From contig NZ_CP047029.1 in the NCBI RefSeq assembly GCF_009796805.1, forward strand, positions 1,477,501 through 1,541,500: a stretch of 64,000 nucleotides of DNA, read 5' to 3'. Under the pieces are notes generated by a model. It worked only from the letters and a program-made list of their open reading frames with translations. It was not told the origin of the DNA and ran no database searches. The position numbers and the translations under genes are program-made. This document shows, one piece after another, positions 39,601 through 46,638 of this stretch (position 1 is its first letter; each line of letters opens with the position of its first letter). Source of the DNA: Algibacter sp. L1A34. GTDB lineage: Bacteria > Bacteroidota > Bacteroidia > Flavobacteriales > Flavobacteriaceae.

Positions 39601-40095
39601 TTAGATCATTATTACGAAATTAATGCTGGAATAGGTGTGCATAAATCACCGGAATTATATGGTGCTTTTCCAACAGATCCGTATTCGCATACACCAGCCT
39701 CAAAAGGAGCACAACAACCAGGGATGACAGGGCAAGTTAAAGAAGATGTACTTAGTCGTTTTGGAGAATTAGGTGTATTTGTTGCCGACGGGAAAATAGT
39801 ATTTAAACCAAGTTTATTACAAACTAAAGAGTTTTTACACGCTCCATCAACTTTTAATTTTACAAATATTAATAAAGAGAACCAATCTATCGATTTGGAG
39901 GTTGGCTCATTATGTTTTACATATTGCCAAGTTCCCGTAATTTATAAAATTTCAGAAAACGAAGGCATTGAGGTTGTTTTTAATGATAGCAGGCAAATTG
40001 ATATAAATGAAATGAGTCTCGATTTAGAAACCTCAAAATCTATTTTTGGGCGCAAAGGCGAGGTGAATCAAATTATAGTTTCGGTAAACAAATAG
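36646..40095 (+). CDS. GH149 beta-1,3-glucan phosphorylase
   Basis: The 1149-residue protein has no signal peptide and is cytoplasmic. Its size, the (alpha/alpha)6 barrel with GH94-like motifs and the C-terminal block (YGAFPTDPYSHTPASKGAQQ, then GMTGQVKEDVLSRFGELGV) match GH149. The probable catalytic acid is Asp652 in EWNDANNALVG, equivalent to the DWND motif of GH94 phosphorylases. The enzyme would remove glucose units from beta-1,3-oligoglucans with phosphate, giving alpha-glucose 1-phosphate. It opens the intracellular half of the laminarin unit, 10 bp before a GH17 gene. I know GH149 from the Euglena enzyme and from marine Bacteroidetes laminarin loci; the assignment here is from motifs and context. 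Confidence 0.85.
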   Translation: MNKTEKDNQIFSEEQAIDSKLVKLNGETYFKISNSDKMRPFFMSIVSDSNHWMFISSNGGLTAGRKNAESALFPYYTDDKITELADITGSKTIFQIHIKGHTYVWEPFSERQTGLYRTTRNLYKNTFGNKIIFEEVNRDLRLTFRYQWSSSNQFGFVKESTIENNSGKEINITVLDGLQNILPSNVGSDMQNSYSNLVDAYKKSELQTESGLGIYALSAVIVDRAEPSEALKANVVWSSGMENPSHLLSSRQLYNFRKGEAITEEVDVKAEKGAYFISSDLIMAASSEKSWMFVANVNQSITDVVQISELIKNEDSIEALVQKDIEEGTKKLLALSGAADGLQLTDDPLINSRHFANTLFNIMRGGIFDDDYKIEKQDFVKYIAHANKKVFKKKQDVLNTLPELFTLHDIRKIAEQDEDKNLKRLCFEYLPLKFSRRHGDPSRPWNKFSINTQSEIDGSKILDYEGNWRDIFQNWEALAHSYPEFIEGMIHKFLNATTFEGYNPYRVTKGGFDWEAIEENDPWSYIGYWGDHQIIYLLKFLEFIEKYYPNQLEKRFSENIFVYANVPYKIKSYEDILKHPKDTIDFDYELDAKIREKREELGADGALLRDENFFIYKVNLIEKLLATVLAKVSNFIPEGGIWLNTQRPEWNDANNALVGNGVSMVTLYYLNRFLNFFENIIAKSKTEEVEISSELATFFNEVVKTFQTNKNIISGKISDKDRKTVLDGLGLAGSKYRNTIYENGFSSDKSIIDKQELLEFIQITKSYLQHTIDANKRDDNMYHAYNLMTVENGKEVSISYLSEMLEGQVSALSSGYLTPTQALSLLDGLKSSALFREDQYSYILYPNKELPRFDKKNNIPSEKVEASTLLKTLVADGNRQIIEQDFLGNYHFNGNFNNANSLKDALGNLDENYQALVESDTEKLLQTFEDIFDHKSFTGRSGTFFGYEGLGSIYWHMVSKLSLAVQENCLLAINSNESNVVIGRLLDHYYEINAGIGVHKSPELYGAFPTDPYSHTPASKGAQQPGMTGQVKEDVLSRFGELGVFVADGKIVFKPSLLQTKEFLHAPSTFNFTNINKENQSIDLEVGSLCFTYCQVPVIYKISENEGIEVVFNDSRQIDINEMSLDLETSKSIFGRKGEVNQIIVSVNK

Positions 40096-40105
40096 GCGTA
40101 AAGCA

Positions 40106-41350
40106 ATGTGTAAATTAAAAACGTATATAACACTTTTTTTAGTATTTATGATGTTAGGATGTAATGAGAAACCACAGGCTGTTAAGCAAAAAACTGCAGC
40201 CGATATTCTAGGAGATTCAAATTATTTAGCAATTTCCTATGGTGGTTATCGTGAAAATACGCGAGATATTCAGCCTAGCATTCCGGAATTAAAAGAAGAC
40301 ATGAAGTTGCTTTCGGCAATGGGTGTAAAAATATTACGGACATATAACGTGCAATTACAACAAGCGTCAAATTTATTAAAAGCCATTAGCGAATTAAAAG
40401 AAGAAGATTCAAATTTCGAAATGTATGTAATGCTTGGTGCTTGGATAGATTGCCAAAACGCATGGACAGATAAAACGCCAAACCATGACATTGAAGATTT
40501 TGAGAATAATAAAGGTGAAATAAACAGAGCTGTAAACCTTGCTAAGCAATATCCAGATATTGTTAAAGTAATTGCTGTGGGTAATGAGGCTATGGTAAAA
40601 TGGGCGGCTAGTTATTATGTGCAACCTAGTGTTATTTTAAAATGGGTCAATCATTTACAAGGGTTGAAAGTTTCTGGTGAGTTATCTAAAGATTTATGGA
40701 TAACAAGCTCCGATAATTTTGCCTCTTGGGGTGGTGGTGATGGCGAATATCATGTTGAAGATTTAACCAAACTTATGAATGCGGTAGATTATATTTCTAT
40801 GCATACATACCCTATGCACGACACACATTATAATCCTGTTTTTTGGGGTGTTGGTGAAGAATCTGATACGTTATCAGATTTGGATAAAATTGATGTTGCC
40901 ATGCTTAAAGCTAAAGAATACGCGATATCGCAATATGATAGTGTTTTCAATTATATGAAAAGTTTAGGAATTAATAAACCCATTCATATTGGTGAGACAG
41001 GCTGGGCATCTTCAACAAATGAACTTTACGGAAACGAAGGGTCTAGAGCAACCGACGAATATAAAGAAGCTTTGTATTACAAACATATGCGCGATTGGAC
41101 GAAGAAAGCAAATATGGCGTGTTTCTATTTTGAAGCTTTTGATGAAAATTGGAAAGATGCGCAGAATCCAGAAGGTTCTGAGAATCACTTTGGCCTTTTC
41201 ACTATCGATGGAAAAGCAAAATATGCACTTTGGGATTTGGTAGATTCTAATGTGTTTAAAGGACTTTCAAGAAATGGAAATCCGATTATAAAAACATTTA
41301 ACGGAAACAAAAACGATTTATTAAAAACCGTATTAGTTCCGATAAAATAA
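40106..41350 (+). CDS. GH17 beta-1,3-glucanase lipoprotein
   Basis: The 414-residue protein has a lipobox (FMMLGCNEKPQ) and few acidic residues after it, so a periplasm-facing location is plausible. The TIM barrel contains GVKILRTYNVQLQQASNLLK, acid/base Glu161 (VGNEAM) and nucleophile Glu297 (HIGETGWAS). Catalytic spacing is 136 residues, longer than in the two cytoplasmic GH17 domains encoded downstream (90 residues). A related GH17 from Formosa is known to act on laminarin. It lies 10 bp after the GH149 gene and would cut imported laminarin oligosaccharides. Confidence 0.92.
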   Translation: MCKLKTYITLFLVFMMLGCNEKPQAVKQKTAADILGDSNYLAISYGGYRENTRDIQPSIPELKEDMKLLSAMGVKILRTYNVQLQQASNLLKAISELKEEDSNFEMYVMLGAWIDCQNAWTDKTPNHDIEDFENNKGEINRAVNLAKQYPDIVKVIAVGNEAMVKWAASYYVQPSVILKWVNHLQGLKVSGELSKDLWITSSDNFASWGGGDGEYHVEDLTKLMNAVDYISMHTYPMHDTHYNPVFWGVGEESDTLSDLDKIDVAMLKAKEYAISQYDSVFNYMKSLGINKPIHIGETGWASSTNELYGNEGSRATDEYKEALYYKHMRDWTKKANMACFYFEAFDENWKDAQNPEGSENHFGLFTIDGKAKYALWDLVDSNVFKGLSRNGNPIIKTFNGNKNDLLKTVLVPIK

Positions 41351-41386
41351 ATAAGCTGTTAATAATACTCAACTAAATAATTAGAG

Positions 41387-42877
41387 ATGAAAAAGATTAA
41401 TACCCTCATAGTTTTTACGATAATGATTTTATTATCAAGTTGTGCTAAAGAAGATAAATCGATGAAATTTGAAGTGTATGAAACTTCTGCTAGTGGTAAT
41501 AAACTAAATAGAATTAACGAATTTCAAACTAGTGATGACAAAGTTATTATTACCCTAAAACCCGAGCAGAAATTACAAACCATTTCAGGTTTTGGTGGTG
41601 CTTTTACAGAATCTTCAGCATATTTATTAAATAAATTAAGTAAAAAAAATAGAGACACTATTCTAAAAGCGTATTTCTCGAAAGAAGGTGCTAATTATTC
41701 CTTAACAAGAACGCACATGAATTCTTGCGATTTTTCTCTAACTAATTATTCATATTCTCCAGTTGAAGGCGATAAAAACCTAGAACACTTTAATATTGAA
41801 GAAGATCGTGATGATTTAATTCCGATGATAAAAGATGCTTTAGCTATTTCGGAAGATGGGTTCGATATTTTTGCTTCACCTTGGACAGCTGCACCTTGGA
41901 TGAAAGATAATAACCATTGGGTTGGAGGTAAGTTATTACCAGAATACTATGATACTTGGGCTTTATTCTTTTCAAAATATATAGAGGCTTATAAGGCCGA
42001 AGGTATCGAGATTTGGGGTTTTACTGTTGAAAATGAACCACACGGAAATGGAAATAACTGGGAAAGCATGCATTTTTCTCCAAAGGAAATGACCGATTTT
42101 GTAGAATTTCATTTAGGTCCAAAATTGGAAGCTGATGGTTATGGAGATAAAATTATTTTAGGTTACGATCAAAATCGCGGTGGACTTAAAGAATGGGTAG
42201 ATGAAATGTTTAGAGATGAGGCGTCATCGAAATATTTTGATGGCACCGCTATTCATTGGTATGAAAGCACTTATGATTATTTCCCGGAAGCCTTGCAATA
42301 TGCACACAACAAAGCACCAAATAAATATTTAATAGAAACTGAAGGTTGCATTGACTCTCAAGTGCCTGTTTGGAAAGATGATGCTTGGTATTGGAAAAAA
42401 GAAGCCACCGATTGGGGTTGGGATTGGGCACCTCCAGAGGATAAACATTTACACCCTAAATACGCGCCCGTAAACCGTTATGCAAGAGATATTATTGGTT
42501 GTTTAAACAATTGGGTAGATGGTTGGGTAGATTGGAATATGGTACTAGATCGCCAAGGTGGGCCAAACTGGTTTAAAAACTGGTGCGTAGCTCCTGTAAT
42601 TGTTGACCCAGATAATGATGAGGTTTACTTTACACCACTATATTATACTATGGCTCATTTTAGCAAGTATATTAGACCAAATGCAAAAGTAATAGCTCTA
42701 GATAATACCGATGAAGATTTAATGGTTACAGCAGCTAAAAATCCCGATGGTTCTATTGCTGTTGTTTTATTTAATGAAGGAGATATCGCTAAAAGTTTCA
42801 AAATTATATTAGGCGAAAAATCTTTTGATGTTAAAATAAATGAGAAAGCTATACAGACTATCATAATTCCTGAATAG
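41387..42877 (+). CDS. GH30 beta-1,6-glucanase-like lipoprotein
   Basis: The 496-residue protein has a lipobox (IMILLSSCAKEDKS). The GH30 fold is clear: QTISGFGGAFTESSAYLLNK, the TIM barrel with acid/base Glu217 (VENEPHGN) and nucleophile Glu319 (IETEGCID), and a C-terminal beta domain (PDGSIAVVLFNEGD). In laminarin loci GH30 enzymes remove the beta-1,6-linked side glucose, leaving linear beta-1,3 chains for GH17 and GH149. It lies 36 bp after the GH17 gene and 45 bp before the transporter fusion. Confidence 0.93.
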   Translation: MKKINTLIVFTIMILLSSCAKEDKSMKFEVYETSASGNKLNRINEFQTSDDKVIITLKPEQKLQTISGFGGAFTESSAYLLNKLSKKNRDTILKAYFSKEGANYSLTRTHMNSCDFSLTNYSYSPVEGDKNLEHFNIEEDRDDLIPMIKDALAISEDGFDIFASPWTAAPWMKDNNHWVGGKLLPEYYDTWALFFSKYIEAYKAEGIEIWGFTVENEPHGNGNNWESMHFSPKEMTDFVEFHLGPKLEADGYGDKIILGYDQNRGGLKEWVDEMFRDEASSKYFDGTAIHWYESTYDYFPEALQYAHNKAPNKYLIETEGCIDSQVPVWKDDAWYWKKEATDWGWDWAPPEDKHLHPKYAPVNRYARDIIGCLNNWVDGWVDWNMVLDRQGGPNWFKNWCVAPVIVDPDNDEVYFTPLYYTMAHFSKYIRPNAKVIALDNTDEDLMVTAAKNPDGSIAVVLFNEGDIAKSFKIILGEKSFDVKINEKAIQTIIIPE

Positions 42878-42922
42878 TAAATCATTTAATTATTCATTCT
42901 AACTAACCAAAAACTAAATATT

Positions 42923-45256
42923 ATGTCTAAAATAAATAAAGTCCCGTTCGGTCAAAAAGTTGCTTTTGGGGTAGGCATGCTTGCCAATCAAATGTTTCCA
43001 GCTGCTTTGGGAATTTTTATGGTAGTTTTAGTCCAAGATTTAGGTTTTCCTGGTTGGATGTGGGGTGTTATTTATTTTTTTCCAAGAATTTTTGATGCTT
43101 TTACAGATCCTATTATGGGGTTTATTTCAGATAATACAAAATCACGTTGGGGACGTCGTCGACAATATGTATTCTTAGGAGCCATTATCATGGGGATCTC
43201 TTTTATCATCATGTGGCAACTATTTAGAGAGAATGGGGTAGATTACAATTTTACATACATAATGATTTGGTCATTTTTGTTCTATTTAGGGTTAACTATT
43301 TTTAGTGTTCCTTATGTGGCAATGGGTTATGAAATGAGTAATGATTTTCATGAGCGCACTAGTATTATGGCCGTTGCACAATGGATTGGGCAATGGGCAT
43401 GGGTTATTGCACCATGGTTTTGGGTAATTATGTACGATCCAGATTTGTTTCCTTCTGCAGATGTTGCCACGAGAACATTAGCTGTTTGGGTTGGTGTCAC
43501 TTGTATGATTTTTGCTATGATTCCTGCCATTTTTATTAAAAGTAAATCAACTTTAGATGAAGATTATTCGCCTCTTAATTTTAAGAATATAGGTGGTAGT
43601 CTTTGGAAAATATTATATGGTTTCCTAGAGGCATTTAGGATAAAGCCATTTAGAAAACTATGTATTGCAACATTTTTGGTTTTTAATGCTTTTAATACCA
43701 TTGCGGCATTTTCTTTTTTTATAATTGTATACCATCTTTTTGATGGTGATGCTGCTGCCGCTGGTATTTGGCCGACACTTTTTGGGTGTTTAGGTGCTTT
43801 AGGAACAACATTTTTGGTTATTCCAATTGTGACACGAATGTCAAAAAAAATAGGTAAGAAGAAAGCCTTTATCTATTCTCAAGGCATATCTGTTATAGGT
43901 TATATTATGCTGTGGTTTTTGTTTATTCCGGGTAAACCGTATATGTTCATATTTGCCTTGCCATTTTTCTCTTTTGGAATAGGAAGTCTATTTGTGTTAA
44001 TGATGTCTATGACTGCGGATGTTATTGATTTAGATGAACTTAATACAGGAAAGCGAAGAGAAGGAACCTTTGGAGCGATTTATTGGTGGATGGTAAAATT
44101 TGGTTTTGCTATTGCTGGTGGATTAAGTGGTGTTATCATGAGTTCCGTTGGTTTTGATTCTGGAGCCGAAATCCAACCTGAAGGTGCTATTGATGGTTTA
44201 AGATTCTTTTTCTCAGGGCTTCCGGTTCTAGGAACGTTAGCTGCCATGTATGTTATGAGGAATTATGATGTTACAGAAGCGCGTGCTGGTGAAATTCGTG
44301 CAGAATTGGATCAACGCGAAGCAGATAAAAAACCTAAGTCAAGTTCTTATTATCAAACACAAAAGCTATTATCATTTAAAAATGTTGATTTAGATTCTAA
44401 ATCAGATAGTGCTTTGTCTTCAAAAACGGATGGAGAAATAGTTGAGCTTTTCTTAAAATCATTAAACCAAGGATTACATGGGTTATGTTTTAGCCCTTAT
44501 TTGGAAGGACAAAACATAGGCGATACATTGTCTAAAAAACAGATAGAACAACGTATGGATATCATTGCGCCTTATACTAAATGGGTGCGTTCTTTTTCGT
44601 GTACAGATGGTAATGAACTTATCCCTATAGTTGCTCATAATAAGGGGCTTAAAACAATGGTTGGCGCTTGGATTGATACTGATAAGGCCAAAAACGATAG
44701 AGAAATTAAGGCTTTAATTAAATTGGCTAAAGATGGCTATGTCGATATTGCTGTTGTTGGAAATGAAGCGCTATTACGTGATGATTTAACAGAAGAAGAT
44801 ATACTAGAATATATTGCTGAGGTAAAGAAAGCATTGCCAAATACACCTGTTGGTTATGTTGATGCTTATTTTCAATTTAGTGAACGTGCAAGATTAGTAG
44901 ATGCCTGCGATGTTATTTTGGCTAATTGCTATCCGTTTTGGGAAGGTTGCCATATAGATCAAACTTCTGCCTATTTAAAACAAATGTATGCTGTAACTAA
45001 AGAGGCTGCAAAGGGTAAACCTGTTATTATTACAGAAACGGGTTGGCCAAGTAAGGGTGATAATACAAAAGAAGCAGAACCGTCTCAGGTGAATGCAATG
45101 AAGTATTTTATTGAAACTAATAATTGGGCGAATCAACAAGGAATAGACCTATTTTATTTCTCTTCATTTGATGAGTCTTGGAAAGTACATAATGAAGGTG
45201 ATGTCGGGCAACGTTGGGGATTATGGGATAAAAACGAAAATTTAAAGTTTCACTAA
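42923..45256 (+). CDS. MFS (GPH-type) sugar transporter fused to a C-terminal GH17 domain
   Basis: The 777-residue protein is a fusion. Residues 1 to about 455 form a GPH-family transporter with about 12 membrane helices (MGFISDNTKSRWGRRRQYVF, DVIDLDELNTGKRREGTFGA). A polar linker (about 456-510, AELDQREADKKPKSSSYYQT) joins it to a GH17 domain (about 515-777) with acid/base Glu615 (VVGNEALL) and nucleophile Glu705 (ITETGWPS). The transporter has no signal peptide and its C-terminus should be cytoplasmic, so the glycosidase would meet the sugar as it enters. The reading frame is continuous, with no stop at the junction. The next gene is a free copy of the same GH17 type, 4 bp away. Confidence 0.93.
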   Translation: MSKINKVPFGQKVAFGVGMLANQMFPAALGIFMVVLVQDLGFPGWMWGVIYFFPRIFDAFTDPIMGFISDNTKSRWGRRRQYVFLGAIIMGISFIIMWQLFRENGVDYNFTYIMIWSFLFYLGLTIFSVPYVAMGYEMSNDFHERTSIMAVAQWIGQWAWVIAPWFWVIMYDPDLFPSADVATRTLAVWVGVTCMIFAMIPAIFIKSKSTLDEDYSPLNFKNIGGSLWKILYGFLEAFRIKPFRKLCIATFLVFNAFNTIAAFSFFIIVYHLFDGDAAAAGIWPTLFGCLGALGTTFLVIPIVTRMSKKIGKKKAFIYSQGISVIGYIMLWFLFIPGKPYMFIFALPFFSFGIGSLFVLMMSMTADVIDLDELNTGKRREGTFGAIYWWMVKFGFAIAGGLSGVIMSSVGFDSGAEIQPEGAIDGLRFFFSGLPVLGTLAAMYVMRNYDVTEARAGEIRAELDQREADKKPKSSSYYQTQKLLSFKNVDLDSKSDSALSSKTDGEIVELFLKSLNQGLHGLCFSPYLEGQNIGDTLSKKQIEQRMDIIAPYTKWVRSFSCTDGNELIPIVAHNKGLKTMVGAWIDTDKAKNDREIKALIKLAKDGYVDIAVVGNEALLRDDLTEEDILEYIAEVKKALPNTPVGYVDAYFQFSERARLVDACDVILANCYPFWEGCHIDQTSAYLKQMYAVTKEAAKGKPVIITETGWPSKGDNTKEAEPSQVNAMKYFIETNNWANQQGIDLFYFSSFDESWKVHNEGDVGQRWGLWDKNENLKFH

Positions 45257-45260
45257 GATT

Positions 45261-46193
45261 ATGTCATATAGAAAAGAAAACATTATGGCGCTTTCTGGAA
45301 TTCATCTAGAAGGTAAAACTACAAAAGGTCTTGAAAACACATTGCATAGAGTTCTAAAGGATGGCATGCATGGTATTTGTTTTAGTGCATATGAAGAAGG
45401 ACAAAAAGCTGGTGATAAAATTAGTGAAGCACAAATTAGGAGACGCCTAGAAATTTTGAAGCCATATACAAATTGGGTTCGTACGTTTTCTTGTACTGAT
45501 GGGAATGAACTTATACCAGAAATAGCTAAAGAATTAGGAATGAAAACTCTTGTTGGAGCTTGGCTAGGTAATGATGCTGAAATTAATAACAAAGAAATAT
45601 TAGGGCTTATTAAACTTGCAAAACATGGTTTTGTAGACATTGCAGCAGTAGGAAATGAGGTGATGTATCGAGGTGATTTATCGGAAGATGGATTATTAAG
45701 TTTTATGTGGCAAGTTAAACAAGCTATTCCAGAAACTCCTATGGGCTATGTAGATTCTTATTATGAGTTTGCCGATCGCCCCAAGATAACCGAAGCGTGC
45801 GATGTTATTTTAGCTAATTGTTATCCTTATTGGGAAGGTTGTAGTTTAGAGTATTCTTTACTTTATATGAAAGATATGTTCAACATAGCTACCAAAGCAG
45901 CTAATGGCAAAAAAGTGATTATTACCGAAACAGGCTGGCCAAGTCAAGGCTTTGGATTGGAAGGCGCTAAACCTTCGCATGAAAATGCAATCAAGTATTT
46001 TATTAATAGTCAACAATGGTCTAAAGAAGATAATATTGATATGTTTTATTTTTCCTCTTTTGATGAATCATGGAAAGTAGGAACCGAAGGTGACGTTGGC
46101 GCATATTGGGGCTTATGGGATAAGAACGAAAAACCTAAATACTATAGAAAATCTATTGTTTTAGATAAAGTAAAATCCCTAGTAAAATTATAA
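45261..46193 (+). CDS. Cytoplasmic GH17 beta-1,3-glucanase or transglucosylase
   Basis: The 310-residue protein has no signal peptide. It is close to the GH17 domain of the preceding fusion (FSCTDGNELIP shared, ITETGWPS shared), with acid/base Glu133 (AVGNEVM) and nucleophile Glu223 separated by 90 residues exactly as in the fusion. It is therefore a duplicate of that domain. An alternative start at 45285 (MALSGIHLEG) would trim eight residues. It would hydrolyse or rearrange beta-1,3-oligoglucans in the cytoplasm alongside GH149. Short bacterial GH17 enzymes can be transglycosylases, so hydrolysis is not certain. Confidence 0.9.
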   Translation: MSYRKENIMALSGIHLEGKTTKGLENTLHRVLKDGMHGICFSAYEEGQKAGDKISEAQIRRRLEILKPYTNWVRTFSCTDGNELIPEIAKELGMKTLVGAWLGNDAEINNKEILGLIKLAKHGFVDIAAVGNEVMYRGDLSEDGLLSFMWQVKQAIPETPMGYVDSYYEFADRPKITEACDVILANCYPYWEGCSLEYSLLYMKDMFNIATKAANGKKVIITETGWPSQGFGLEGAKPSHENAIKYFINSQQWSKEDNIDMFYFSSFDESWKVGTEGDVGAYWGLWDKNEKPKYYRKSIVLDKVKSLVKL

Positions 46194-46415
46194 GGTTATT
46201 TATTGTATTGCACTTCTTAAGGATAAAATTATTTTATCTTCTCTCAATTTAATTATTAATTTACATGGCTTGGTATTTATAATAAATGCTGCCTTATTCT
46301 GTTTGGTCTCGTAAATCTAAAAGGTTTATTCACAATTTTCAATAGTAAAGAATTGTAGGTAAAGTCTTTGTTTATAAATAATTACGTTAAATGCTTGGAA
46401 TTTAGAAAGTAAAAC

Positions 46416-46437
46416 ACCACAACATTACCACAACATA
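46416..46437 (+). promoter_or_regulatory. Shared direct-repeat regulatory site, copy C
   Basis: ACCACAACATT followed directly by ACCACAACATA. This is the most regular of the three copies, with the 11-bp unit repeated with one change at the last base. It lies about 200 bp before the T9SS protein start. Confidence 0.7.
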
Positions 46438-46545
46438 GGTTAAAACAGGTTCTTAGTATTTGTTTTGATTTAGTATTCCTTCTCTTGCCTTTGTTTGAGG
46501 TAGAGCGCAAGATTTATTAAGAATTATTTAAAAAATACGGATTAA

Positions 46546-46567
46546 TTTTACGATGTATGTTTTTTGT
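46546..46567 (+). promoter_or_regulatory. Shared promoter-proximal element, copy C
   Basis: Identical over 22 nt to 28210-28231 (core ACGATGTATGTTTTTTG). It begins 93 bp before the start codon, against 91 bp for the susC copy. Confidence 0.55.
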
Positions 46568-46638
46568 AGCCTATTAAAATGATAAATTAATAAATATTAG
46601 ACGTTATTTTTACTAATAACTAATCTAAATAATTTATT

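Larger units (their letters stand above)
46194..46638 (+). other. Regulatory intergenic region before the T9SS protein gene
   Basis: A 445-bp gap with no convincing gene. Its right half holds the third direct-repeat site (46416-46437) and the second exact copy of the promoter-proximal element (46546-46567), listed separately. I see no clear terminator for the preceding operon in the left part. Confidence 0.5.

Noticed and set aside
42923-45260. Possibility that the MFS-GH17 fusion is a frameshift or missed stop
   Set aside because: The linker reads as normal coding sequence in one frame, and the free GH17 gene follows separately after a clear stop; I see no sign of error, though read-level data would settle it.
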